Part shown: in pieces, positions 18,200 through 27,594 of the stretch
Layout: each line of letters opens with the position of its first letter
How positions within the stretch are numbered: the first letter of the stretch is position 1
NCBI GenBank assembly: GCA_963794185.1
Contig: CAWCDM010000031.1
Span: forward strand, 1 to 64,000
Direction: 5' to 3'
Source: JAMXLO01 sp963794185
GTDB taxonomy: Bacteria; Pseudomonadota; Alphaproteobacteria; Acetobacterales; Acetobacteraceae
Length of the DNA: 64,000 bases
Made by a program: the position numbers and the translations under genes
Notes under the pieces: model-generated
What the model saw: the letters and a program-made list of their open reading frames with translations, nothing else
The model's database searches: none
What the model was told of the DNA's origin: nothing

Positions 18200-20874
18200 A
18201 TGGACGATCTGCTTGCTGACTTTCTGACCGAGACCAACGAGGGCCTGTCCGACCTGGACGTCGCCCTGGTCAAGCTGGAGCGCACGCCGGACGACAGCGA
18301 GACGCTGGCGCTGATCTTCCGCTTGGTGCACACCATCAAGGGCACCTGCGGGTTCCTCGGCCTGCCGCGGCTCGAGCACGTGGCGCATGCCGCCGAGAAC
18401 GTGCTCGGAAAAGTGCGGGACGGCGTCCTGACGGTGACGCCGGACATGATCAGCCTGGTGCTGATGGCGGTCGACCGGGTGAAGGCGATCCTGGCCGGGC
18501 TCGCCGCCACCGGTGGCGAGCCGGCCGGCGACGACACCGAGCTGGTCGACGCGCTGAACGCCACCGCATCGGGCAAACCGGCGCCGCAGCGCGATTCCAA
18601 CGCCTGCCGCGGGGCCGCAAGTCGAGGAAGCCCCGCCGGCCGAGCCGGAGCCAGTCGCAGAACCGCAGCCGGAGCCCGTGCAGGCCGCCGCCCCGCCACC
18701 GGCGACCCCGGTCGAGGCACGTCCCAAGCCGGCCCAGGCTGTCGCACCGACCGCCGCGCCACCGCCGGCGGCGCAGGAGGCGGCCCAGGGCGAGCCGATC
18801 ACCGCCCAGCAGACCATCCGGGTCACCGTGGACGTGCTGGAGGACCTGATGACCCTGGTGAGCGAGCTGGTGCTCACCCGCAACCAGCTGCTTCAGCTTG
18901 CCCGCACGCAGGAGAGCACCGGTTTCGCGGTGCCGCTGCAGCGGCTGTCGCACATCACGTCCGACCTCCAGGAAGGCGTGATGAAGACCCGCATGCAGCC
19001 GATCGGCAACGCCTGGAACAAGCTGCCGCGGCTGGTGCGCGACGTCGCCCGCGAGATGGGCAAGAAGATCGAGCTCACCATGCTCGGCGCCGACACCGAG
19101 CTCGATCGCCAGGTGCTGGAGCTGATCAAGGACCCGCTCACGCACATGGTGCGCAACAGCGGCGACCACGGGCTGGAGAATCCGGCCGAGCGCCGCGCCG
19201 CCGGCAAGTCGGAGACCGGCCGCATCACGCTCAACGCCTATCACGAGGGCGGCCACATCATCATCGAGATCGCCGACGACGGCCGCGGGCTGCCGCTCGA
19301 TAGGATCCGCGCCAAGGTGCTGGCAAACGGCCTGGCGACCGAGGCGGAGCTGGCCGGCATGGCCGAGGCGCAGCTGCAGCGCTTCATCTTCCGCGCCGGC
19401 TTCTCCACCGCGTCCGTGGTGACCGCCGTCTCCGGCCGCGGCGTCGGCATGGATGTGGTGAAGACCAATATCGAGAAGATCGGCGGCACAATCGAACTGA
19501 AGAGCGTGCAGGGCCAGGGGACCACCTTCATCATCAAGATCCCGCTCACGCTCGCGATCGTCTCCGCGCTGATCGTGGCGGCCGGCGGCGAACGCTTCGC
19601 CATTCCGCAGATCAGCGTGGTCGAGCTGGTCCGCGCGCAGAACCAGGCCAGTCTCGGCCACAACAGCGCGGGCAGCTCGGAGCCGGTCATCGAGCGGATC
19701 AACGACACGCCGGTGCTGCGCCTGCGCGACCGGCTGCTGCCGCTGGTCAACCTGAACGATCTGCTGGCGCTCGGCGCGTCGCGCGGCGACGACAGCGGGT
19801 CCTACATCGTGGTCGCCCAGGTGGGCGCCAACCTGCTCGGCATCATCGTCGATCGCGTGTTCGACACCGAGGAGATCGTGGTGAAGCCGGTGGCGCCGAT
19901 CCTCCGCCACGTGACGATGTTCAGCGGCAACACGATCCTGGGCGACGGGTCGGTGATCATGATCCTCGATCCCAACGGCATCGCGCGCGCCACCGGCATC
20001 GGCGGCGGCAGCGGCGCGAGCAAGGCGGTGTCCGTGGACGCCACGGACCAGGTGCGGTCGAGCGACCTGACGGCGATGCTGCTGTTCCGCGCCGGCAGCG
20101 ATCAGAAGATGGCGGTGCCGCTCGGCCTGGTCGCCCGGCTGGAGGACATCCCGCGCGACAAGATCGAGATGTCATGCGGCGCCGCCGGTCACCCAGTACC
20201 GCGGCAAGCTGATGCCGCTGGTGGCGTTGTCGGACCATGCCGACGCCGAGCGCCCGCGCCAGCCCGTGCTGGTGTTCAACGACCACGACCGCAGCATGGG
20301 CCTGATGGTCGACGAGATCATCGACGTGGTGGAGGATCGGCTGAAGATCGAGTTGTCCGGTGCCCGCGCTGGCATGCTGGGCACGGCGGTGATCGGCGGC
20401 CACGCCACCGACGTGATCGACACCGGCTACTGGCTGACGCAGGCCTGGAAGGACTGGTTCCACGGTTCCCAGGGGACCTCGGCGCGCGACACCGCACGTC
20501 GCGTGCTGGTGGTCGAGGACAGCGACTTCTTCCGCCAGCTGCATGCTGCCGATCCTGGGCGCCGCCGGCTATCGCGTGACCGCCGCATCCAGCGCCGCCG
20601 AGGCGCTCCGCCTGCGCGACGCGGGCGTGATGTTCGACGTCATCGTCTCGGACATCGAGATGCCGGACATGGGCGGCCTCGACTTCGCCCGCGCCGTGCG
20701 TGCTGGCGGCGCCTGGGCGGAACTGCCGATGATCGCACTGTCGGCGCACGCCGATCCGCGCGAGTCGAGGCGGGTCGCGACGCCGGCTTCACCGACTATG
20801 TCGCGAAACACCAGCGCGAGGCGCTGATCGACAGCCTGCAGCAATGCCTGCTGGAGCCGATCGCGGCGGCATGA
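18200..20874 (+). CDS. cheA: Chemotaxis histidine kinase CheA with two CheW domains and a C-terminal receiver
   Basis: The kinase phosphorylates itself on a His and passes phosphate to CheY and CheB. In order: an HPt domain with the phospho-His in LVHTIKGTCGFLG (about residue 44), a Pro/Ala linker, a dimerisation helix (TLVSELVLTRNQLLQLAR), the ATPase (HMVRNSGDHGLE, DDGRGLP, GRGVGMDVV), a CheW domain, a second CheW-like domain (VTQYRGKLMPLVALSD), and a receiver (RVLVVEDSDFF, SDIEMPDMGG). Frameshifts near 18605, 20183, 20540 and 20765 break the frame; two are clear single-base insertions (20183, 20540), so the gene may be intact. The ATG at 18200 is the natural start; the product would be about 890 residues. 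Confidence 0.85.
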
Positions 20875-20922
20875 GCGAACGCCAGCGCGCTCCGCATCTG
20901 GCGGAGCGGAAGGAGACTGTAG

Positions 20923-21396
20923 ATGACCGCAGACGTGCTCGACCGGCCTGACCTCGCCGCCGACGAGGAGCGAATGTTCGTCACCCTGACGGTGGCGGAC
21001 CAGCTCTGCGGCGTCCCGGTGCTCAGCGTGCGCGACATCCTGGGCGAACAGGCGATCACCCGCATCCCGCTTGCGCCGCCGGAGATCGCCGGCAGCCTCA
21101 ATCTGCGCGGACGCATCGTCACCGCGATCGACCTGCGCGAGCGCCTGCACCTGCCGCCGGCGCCCGACGGCACGCCGCGCATGTCGGTCGTCGCCGATCA
21201 GGGCGGCGAGCTCTATGCGCTGCTGGTCGATCAGGTCTCCGAGGTGATGAGCCTGAAGGCGAGCGCGTTCGAGCGCAATCCGCCGACCTTGCCGCCGAGC
21301 TGGGCGCAGTTCAGCAGCGGGATCTACCGGCTGGACAACCGGCTGCTGGTGGTGCTCGACGTGGGCAAGCTGCTCGCGCTCGGCGAAGCGGTCTGA
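20923..21396 (+). CDS. cheW: Chemotaxis coupling protein CheW
   Basis: This 157-residue SH3-like scaffold links receptors to CheA. The family pattern is visible: MFVTLTVADQLCGVPVLSVRD, then IAGSLNLRGRIVTAIDLRER and YALLVDQVSEVMSL. AGGAGACTGTAG precedes the ATG at 20923 as ribosome-binding site. It sits 48 bases after cheA and 11 before cheY in one operon and has no frame problems. Confidence 0.93.
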   Translation: MTADVLDRPDLAADEERMFVTLTVADQLCGVPVLSVRDILGEQAITRIPLAPPEIAGSLNLRGRIVTAIDLRERLHLPPAPDGTPRMSVVADQGGELYALLVDQVSEVMSLKASAFERNPPTLPPSWAQFSSGIYRLDNRLLVVLDVGKLLALGEAV

Positions 21397-21407
21397 GCGC
21401 GCGCCGC

Positions 21408-21777
21408 ATGACGCGCATCTGCCTCGTCGTGGACGACAGCCGCGTGGTGCGCAAGGTCGCGCGGCGCATCCTCGAGGCGCACGGCTTCGAGGTGGCCGAG
21501 GCGGAGGACGGGCAGCAGGCACTGAGCGCCTGCCGCGCGCGGATGCCGGACTGCGTGCTGCTGGACTGGAACATGCCGGTGATGAACGGGCTCGACTTCC
21601 TCAAGCAGATCGCGCGCCGAATACGGACCCGACAAGCCGGCGGTGGTGTTCTGCACGACCGAGACCGAGATGTCGGCGATCGAGCAGGCGATCGTCAACG
21701 GCGCGCAGGAATACATCATGAAGCCGTTCGACGAGGAGATCCTCGTCGGCAAGTTCGAGCAGGTCGGCCTGCTGTGA
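21408..21777 (+). CDS. cheY: Response regulator CheY
   Basis: A single receiver domain that carries the signal to the flagellar motor. The acidic pocket (VVDDSRVVRK) and phospho-acceptor Asp (CVLLDWNMPVMNGLDFL, about residue 53) are intact. After an extra base near 21615 the rest continues in another frame with the switch Thr (FCTTETE) and the conserved Lys (IMKPFDEEIL), ending at 21777. The total would be about 122 residues, normal for CheY. The stop overlaps a GTG that may start cheB. Confidence 0.85.
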
Positions 21778-22859
21778 TCGCGCCGGCACGGGCGGCGGTG
21801 GAACCGATCGGCCACGGCGGTCGCGCGCGTCATGGTCTGCGACGATTCGGCCACGATCCGCGGCGCCATCGCGCGCATGCTGGACGCCGATCCGGCGGTG
21901 CGGGTCGTCGCGCGCGTGGCCAACGGTCAGCTCGCGATCGACGAGCTGGAGCGCACGCCGGTCGATGTGGTGGTGCTCGACATCGAGATGCCGGTGATGG
22001 ACGGTATGGCAGCGCTGCCGCTGCTGCTGCGCGCCGATCCCGGGCTCAAGGTGGTCATGGCGTCCACGCTGACGACGCGCGGCGCCGACATCGCGCTGCG
22101 GGCGCTGCGGCTCGGGGCCGCGGACTACATACCGAAGCCGACCGCCGTGAACGGCGACGAGGCCTTCCGCCGCGAGCTGCTGGAGAAGGTGAAGGGACTG
22201 GCGCGCCTGCGCCGCCGGCTCGCGCCGCCGGCTGCGCGACGCCGCCCGGGCTGCATCTGCGCCCGGCGTCCGTAGTCCCGCCGCGTCTGCTCGCCGTCGG
22301 CAGTTCCACCGGCGGGCCGCAGGCGCTGTTCACCTTGGTGCAGGGGCTCGGCCGGTCGCTCGGCGTGCCGGTCGTGCTGACCCAGCACATGCCGGCGACG
22401 TTCACCCCGATCCTGGCCGAGCACATCGCCAAGCTGGGCGGCCTGCCATGCGCCGAGGCCAGGGACGGCGAACCGCTGCTGGCCGGACGCATCTACCTGG
22501 CGCCCGGCAATTCCCACCTGCTGGTGAACGGTGCGCGTGGCGGGCTGACGGCGCGCCTCAGTACCGATCCGCCGGAGAATTTCTGCCGCCCCTCGGTCGA
22601 TCCGATGCTGCGCAGCGCCGCCGCGGCCTGCGACGGTCGTGTGCTGGTCGCGATGCTCACCGGCATGGGTCAGGACGGCCTGGCGGGCACGCGCCGCGTC
22701 ATCGATGCCGGCGGCAGCGCCATCGCCCAGGACGAGGCGACCAGCGTGGTCTGGGGCATGCCCGGCGCGGTGGCGCAGGCGGGACTGTGCCATGCGGTCC
22801 TGCCGCTGCCGCGCATCGCGCCGAAGCTGCTCGAGCTGCTGCGGACGGCGCGCGCATGA
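21774..22859 (+). CDS. cheB: Protein-glutamate methylesterase/deamidase CheB
   Basis: CheB removes methyl groups from receptors for adaptation. The receiver domain (VMVCDDSATIRG, VVVLDIEMPVMDG) is followed by the esterase with its serine-histidine-aspartate set in GSSTGGPQ, TQHMPATFT and TGMGQDG. Frameshifts near 21815 and 22240 (in the interdomain linker) split it. The GTG at 21774 overlaps the cheY stop and gives the expected N-terminal leader; the ATG at 21832 is the safest in-frame start of the receiver. Its TGA overlaps the cheR ATG. Confidence 0.85.
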   Translation: MIAPARAAVEPIGHGGRARHGLRRFGHDPRRHRAHAGRRSGGAGRRARGQRSARDRRAGAHAGRCGGARHRDAGDGRYGSAAAAAARRSRAQGGHGVHADDARRRHRAAGAAARGRGLHTEADRRERRRGLPPRAAGEGEGTGAPAPPARAAGCATPPGLHLRPASVVPPRLLAVGSSTGGPQALFTLVQGLGRSLGVPVVLTQHMPATFTPILAEHIAKLGGLPCAEARDGEPLLAGRIYLAPGNSHLLVNGARGGLTARLSTDPPENFCRPSVDPMLRSAAAACDGRVLVAMLTGMGQDGLAGTRRVIDAGGSAIAQDEATSVVWGMPGAVAQAGLCHAVLPLPRIAPKLLELLRTARA

Positions 22860-23714
22860 GGCAGGCACTGTCGGCCGCCGCCTTCGACACCTTCGCGACG
22901 CTGCTGAAGAGCCGCTCCGGACTGGTGATCGGGACCGACAAGCTCTATCTGCTGGAGACCCGCCTCGCGACGATCCTGAAGCGCGAGAAGCTGCGCGACC
23001 TGGCCGCGCTGGCCGAACGGCTGCGCGCGCCCGGCAACGACGCGGTGGCGCGCGACGTGGTCGAGGCGATGACCACCAACGAGAGCTTCTTCTTCCGCGA
23101 CGACAAGCCGTTTCAGCATTTCCGCAACCAGGCGCTGCCGGGCCTGCTCGCCGCGCGACGCGTCGGGCAGTCCGCTGCGCGTGTGGTCGGCCGCCTCGTC
23201 GTCCGGGCAGGAGGCCTACTCGATCGCGATGATCATCGCCGAGTGCCGCGCCGGCATCGGCAACCGGCGGATCGAGATCGTCGGCACCGACCTTGCGCGC
23301 GATCAGGTGGTGCGCTCGCGCGACGGGCTCTACACCCAGTTCGAGGTGCAGCGCGGCCTGCCGGTGCAGATGCTGATGCGCTACTTCCGCAAGGAGGAGA
23401 CCGGCTGGCGGATCAGCGAGGCGATCCGCGCCATGGTGCAGTTCCGCGAATGGAACCTGCTCGGCGATCTGCGCGCGCTTGGCCAGTTCGACGTGGTGTT
23501 CTGCCGCAACGTGCTGATCTATTTCGATCAGCCGACCAAGGCGAAGGTGCTGGACGCTGTCGCGCAGCAGATGCCGGGGGACGGGGTGCTTTATCTTGGC
23601 GGGGCTGAGACCGTGCTTGGCATCACCAGCCGGTTTGCGCCGTTGGCGAGCGAGCGGGGGGTGTATGGGTTGGCGGCCGCGGCGGCGGCGTCGCCTCGGC
23701 GGGTCGCAGGCTAG
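22856..23714 (+). CDS. cheR: Chemotaxis receptor methyltransferase CheR
   Basis: CheR methylates receptor glutamates using AdoMet, opposing CheB. The N-terminal helical domain ends in the motif MTTNESFFFRDDKPF. The methyltransferase fold follows in the next frame, after a shift near 23157: VWSAASSSGQEAYSIAM, FDVVFCRNVLIYF and VLYLGGAETV. The ATG at 22856 overlaps the cheB stop (ATGA). It is the last gene of the operon; no receptor gene is present in the window. Confidence 0.87.
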
Positions 23715-23753
23715 CGGAACGATCCCGCGCGGAGAGCAGCGCGTTACCGGGCT

Positions 23754-24878
23754 TCAGTGCATCCCGCCTCTTGCGGCGATCGGCCAGAGGCACTCCACCC
23801 GGCCGTTCCGCACGCCGACATACCAATCGTAGCGGTCCACCGTCGGATCGCAGTGCCCCGGCACCAGCCGCAGCTTTTCCCCGAGCTTTGGCGCCGCCGT
23901 CTCCGACCCAACCTCCAGCTTGCCGTGCTCGTCGGAGGCGCCGACATAGCGGATGTCCGGCCGCTGCCAGATCACCGGCATTCCGCTGTCCACCGCGACC
24001 GCCTTGTGCCCGGCGTCCAGCACCGCGATGGCCTTCTGCGGCACGCTCATCACGGTCGCCAGCACGAACAGCGAATGGCGGAACGTGCCGATCGGCGCGC
24101 CGGCCTCGTCCAGGTTGCGCGCATAGTCGGCGTCCATGAACACGTAGCTGCCAGCCTGGATCTCGTTGTAGACGCCCGATGCGGATTCGATCTGGAACGT
24201 GCCGGTGCCCGCGCCGCCGACGATCGGACAGTCCAGCCCCTGCTGGCGTAGCTGCTCGACGGTGCGGCGCGAACCATCGATCGCGCCCTCGATCATCGCG
24301 CGGCGCTCGGCGACGGTGCGCCGATGCTGCGCGCTGCCGTGATAGGCCTGCAGCCCGCCGAAGATCAGGTGCCGCGAGGCCGCGATGCGCTTCGCCAGTT
24401 CCACCGCGTCCGGGCCAGGCGCCACACCGCAGCGGCCCGCGCCGACATCGATCTCCACCAGCACCGGCAGCCGAATGCCGGCATCCGCCGCGGCGGTCTC
24501 GATCGCCGCCACCTGTGCGGCATCGTCGGCGCACACCGCGACCTTGCTGATGCCCGCCAGCGCCGCGAGGCGCGCGAGCTTCGACGCGCCCACCACCTCG
24601 TTGCTCACCAGAATGTCGGGAATGCCGCCCCAGGCCAACGCCTCCGCCTCGGCCACCTTCTGCACGCACTGGCCGACCGCGCCCCGCGCCATCTGCAGCT
24701 TCGCAATGACCGGCGACTTGTGCGTCTTGGCATGCGCCCGGAGTTTCGCGCCGGTGGGCGCCAGCAACTCCGCCATGTGGTCCAGGTTTGCCTCGAATGC
24801 GTCCAGATCGATGAGCAGTGCGGGGGTGTCGACCTCATCTTCGCGCATGCCGGGTCGCGCGGGCGGTGGCTGCAACAT
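23754..24878 (-). CDS. DSD1-family PLP enzyme (D-threonine aldolase / D-serine dehydratase-like)
   Basis: This 374-residue enzyme has the alanine-racemase-like TIM barrel (VDTPALLIDLDAFEANLDHM, then the PLP Lys in LRAHAKTHKSP) and the C-terminal domain with a zinc-binding His-Cys pair (LVPGHCDPTVDRYD). Enzymes of this type cleave or dehydrate D-beta-hydroxy amino acids such as D-threonine or D-3-hydroxyaspartate; which substrate is used cannot be decided. The start is the ATG at 24878. It is convergent with cheR. A glutathione-transferase gene lies 77 bases upstream on the same strand. Confidence 0.85.
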   Translation of the reverse strand: MLQPPPARPGMREDEVDTPALLIDLDAFEANLDHMAELLAPTGAKLRAHAKTHKSPVIAKLQMARGAVGQCVQKVAEAEALAWGGIPDILVSNEVVGASKLARLAALAGISKVAVCADDAAQVAAIETAAADAGIRLPVLVEIDVGAGRCGVAPGPDAVELAKRIAASRHLIFGGLQAYHGSAQHRRTVAERRAMIEGAIDGSRRTVEQLRQQGLDCPIVGGAGTGTFQIESASGVYNEIQAGSYVFMDADYARNLDEAGAPIGTFRHSLFVLATVMSVPQKAIAVLDAGHKAVAVDSGMPVIWQRPDIRYVGASDEHGKLEVGSETAAPKLGEKLRLVPGHCDPTVDRYDWYVGVRNGRVECLWPIAARGGMH

Positions 24879-24955
24879 GGTGACCTCCAGGGGGTGTGCG
24901 GCAGTCTTGCGTTTCGCCGCGTCGACGACAACCCGTGCGAAAACCGCGTGTCGGA

Positions 24956-25582
24956 TCAGCGATCGTCGACCGGAGGATTGGCCAGCACCGAGGGGCGCGC
25001 ATCGAACGTCGCGTGCCAGGCGGCAAGCCGCGGATGTCCATCGCGCCAGTTCAGATCGGCGAAGCGGAAGTCCAGATACGCAAGCGCGATGCCGATGGCG
25101 ATGTGTCCGATGGCAAAGCGGCCTGCTGCCAGCACATCGGCTTCCTGCTCCAGCGCATCGATGCAGCACCGCGTCTTGGCCAGCCATAGGATCATGTGCG
25201 CCTGGCTTTGCCTGTCCTGCGGCCGGAAGCGTTCGCCGAGCCAGGCGAGCGCGATATCCAGCATGCCGTCGCCCAGCGCCAGCCGGCGCAGCGCAATCAA
25301 ACGATCGGGCCAGTCGGGAAACAGCCTCGGTCCGTCGTGCAGCGTGTCGAGATATTCGCAGATCACCGGCGAGTCGTAGATGATCGTGCCGTCCTGCAGA
25401 ACCAGCGTGGGAATCTTGCCGAGCGGGTTCTCGCGCATCAGCTCGAGATGCGGCAGGGTGCCTCCCACGACCGTGCGCACCGTCTGCAGCCGGTCCGCCA
25501 ACCCCAGCTCGTGCGCCGCGATCATCACCTTGCGCACGTAAGGCGAGCGCGGCGACCAATGCAGCTTCATCGTCTCGGCCAT
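24956..25582 (-). CDS. Glutathione S-transferase family protein
   Basis: This 208-residue protein has a thioredoxin-fold N-terminal domain (MKLHWSPRSPYVRKVMIAAH, ENPLGKIPTLVL, then the glutathione-contacting DSPVICEYLD) and an all-helical C-terminal domain. The Ser in SPRSPYVRK is at the usual catalytic position. The ATG at 25582 is used. It is divergent from the alpha/beta-hydrolase-fold gene that starts 63 bases away. Confidence 0.88.
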   Translation of the reverse strand: MAETMKLHWSPRSPYVRKVMIAAHELGLADRLQTVRTVVGGTLPHLELMRENPLGKIPTLVLQDGTIIYDSPVICEYLDTLHDGPRLFPDWPDRLIALRRLALGDGMLDIALAWLGERFRPQDRQSQAHMILWLAKTRCCIDALEQEADVLAAGRFAIGHIAIGIALAYLDFRFADLNWRDGHPRLAAWHATFDARPSVLANPPVDDR

Positions 25583-25645
25583 GGCATGTCCTCCATCGCC
25601 GCAGTGTGGCACCTTCCGTCGAAATCGGGCCAGAGGAGGGGCGCC

Positions 25646-26437
25646 ATGAACTGGATCGAGGTGAACGGCACAAGCCTGCGCTACGACATCTCCGGCAGCG
25701 GCAGGACGACGCTGGTTCTGGTGCACGAAATGGGCGGCACGCTGGACAGTTGGGACCAGGTGCTGCCCGCGCTCAACAACACGCGCCGGGTGCTGCGCTA
25801 CGACACGCGCGGCGCCGGACTGTCGGAGAAGATCCGCGGCAAGGTCACGTTCGACGACATGGCGGACGATCTTGCCGCGCTGCTGGACGCGACCGGCATC
25901 GCCGGCAAGGTCGCGCTGGCCGGCACCGCGGTCGGCGCCGCGATCGCCATCCATTTCGCCGTGCGTCATGCAGCGCGCGCGGGGGTGCTGGTGGTGACAA
26001 GCCCGGCGACCGGTGTGGCCGTGGATCGCCGACAGGCGACGCTGGATCGCGCAACCGCGGCCGAGGCCAAGGGCATGCGGGCGCTGGCGGAGCAGAGTTT
26101 TGCCGGATCCTATCCGCCTGAGGTCCGCCACAACGCGGAAGAATTTCGGAAATTCCGAGCGCGCTGGCTGGCCAACGATCCGGAAAGCTTCGCAGCGATC
26201 AACCGCATGCTCGCCGATTCGACGGTGACCGAGGAACTGCCGCGCATCGCCTGTCCCACGCTGGTGATTTCATGCACGCATGACAGGCTGCGTCCGCCGT
26301 CTGCGATCGAACCGATGGCAAAGCGGATCCCCGGCGCGGAATATCTGGAGATCAACTCGGGCCATTTCGCGGCAATCCAGACGCCGGGTCTGGTCGCGCA
26401 GGCATTCCATGGGTTCCTCTTCGCGCTGGGGTACTGA
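25646..26437 (+). CDS. Alpha/beta-hydrolase-fold protein lacking the nucleophile Ser
   Basis: The 263-residue sequence follows the fold: TTLVLVHEMGGTLDSWDQ (oxyanion region), RYDTRGAGLS, the nucleophile elbow, an Asp in CTHDRLRPP and the His in INSGHFAAIQ. The elbow reads Gly-Thr-Ala-Val-Gly (residues 93-97), with Ala where Ser, Cys or Asp normally acts. It may not be a hydrolase, or it may use the fold for another reaction. GAGGAGGGGCGCC precedes the ATG at 25646. It lies 58 bases before an SDR gene, probably in one operon. Confidence 0.8.
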   Translation: MNWIEVNGTSLRYDISGSGRTTLVLVHEMGGTLDSWDQVLPALNNTRRVLRYDTRGAGLSEKIRGKVTFDDMADDLAALLDATGIAGKVALAGTAVGAAIAIHFAVRHAARAGVLVVTSPATGVAVDRRQATLDRATAAEAKGMRALAEQSFAGSYPPEVRHNAEEFRKFRARWLANDPESFAAINRMLADSTVTEELPRIACPTLVISCTHDRLRPPSAIEPMAKRIPGAEYLEINSGHFAAIQTPGLVAQAFHGFLFALGY

Positions 26438-26495
26438 CACACGCGACGCCCCGGCGCATTCTCGGGGCGTTCTGATCGAAGGGGAGTAGACGCGA

Positions 26496-27410
26496 ATGGC
26501 TGGAATGCTTGACGGCAAAGTCGCCGTGGTGACCGGAGCGGGCCGGGGAATCGGTCGCGCGACCGCAATCTGCCTGGCGGTGAACGGCGCCAAGGTGGTG
26601 GTGTGCGATGTCGGCGCAGCGGTGACCGGCGAGGGGCACGACGTCGGCCCGGCGCAGCAGGTGGTGGCGGAGATCACGCAGGCCAACGGGCAGGGCCGCG
26701 CGGTCGCGAACACCGACAGCGTCGCCGAATGGGAGAACGCGCAGAAGATCGTACAGACGGCGATCGACAATTTCGGCCGCATCGACATGGTGGTGAACAA
26801 CGCCGGCATCCTGCGCGACCGCATGTTCCACTACATGTCGCCCGAGGAATGGGACGCCGTCATCAAGGTGCACCTGTACGGCGCGTTCTACGTCAGCCGT
26901 GCCGCCGTGCCGCATTTCCGCAAGCAGGAGAGCGGCTGCTTCGTGCACATCACCTCCACGTCCGGACTGATCGGCAGCGTCGGGCAGACCAACTATGGCG
27001 CGGCCAAACTCGGCATCGCCGGGCTTTCGCGCTGCATCGCGATGGATATGCAGCGCTACAAGATCCGCTCGAACTGCATCGGTCCGCACGCGTTCAGCCG
27101 CATGATCGAGACCGTGCCGGGCCAGTCGGAGGAGCAGTTGAAGGCGCGTGCCGAGCGGACCCGGCCGGATCACATCGCGCAACTGATCGCGTTCCTGGGG
27201 ACGGATGCAGCCGAGGGCGTGTCAGGCCAGATCCTTGGCGTGCGCGGCAACGAAATTTATCTGTACAACCAACCGCGGCCGATCCGGATCATGGCGCGCC
27301 TGGATGGCTGGACGCCCGAGAAGCTCGCCGAACAGTGGCTGCCGGCGGTGAAGAACAACTTTACCCCGTTGGAGCGGACCCGCGACGTGTATCCGTGGGA
27401 TCCGGTCTGA
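26496..27410 (+). CDS. Short-chain dehydrogenase/reductase
   Basis: This 304-residue NAD(P)-dependent oxidoreductase has the cofactor motif TGAGRGIG (about residue 13), the structural NNAG motif, the catalytic Ser in ITSTSGLIG and Tyr-Lys in QTNYGAAKLG. The C-terminal extension of about 50 residues resembles the dehydrogenase half of multifunctional 17-beta-HSD4/2-enoyl-CoA enzymes, which suggests a hydroxyacyl-CoA substrate; this is inference. GGGGAG precedes the ATG at 26496. It follows the alpha/beta-hydrolase-fold gene. Confidence 0.87.
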   Translation: MAGMLDGKVAVVTGAGRGIGRATAICLAVNGAKVVVCDVGAAVTGEGHDVGPAQQVVAEITQANGQGRAVANTDSVAEWENAQKIVQTAIDNFGRIDMVVNNAGILRDRMFHYMSPEEWDAVIKVHLYGAFYVSRAAVPHFRKQESGCFVHITSTSGLIGSVGQTNYGAAKLGIAGLSRCIAMDMQRYKIRSNCIGPHAFSRMIETVPGQSEEQLKARAERTRPDHIAQLIAFLGTDAAEGVSGQILGVRGNEIYLYNQPRPIRIMARLDGWTPEKLAEQWLPAVKNNFTPLERTRDVYPWDPV

Positions 27411-27594
27411 GCCTGCAAGAAAGCGCATTTCACGACTGAGACCTGGCGCGGCAATGGCTGCGCCAGGTCCGCTCGTTTGACGTGCCGTCGCAAGCAATAT
27501 CGCCGCCGTTCTCAGAGTTGTCCGCAAGACGCTTCGGTTGGATATTCAGGCGCACACCGTCGAAGCGGCTTAGCCGAAAGGCGGCCGACTGTGA

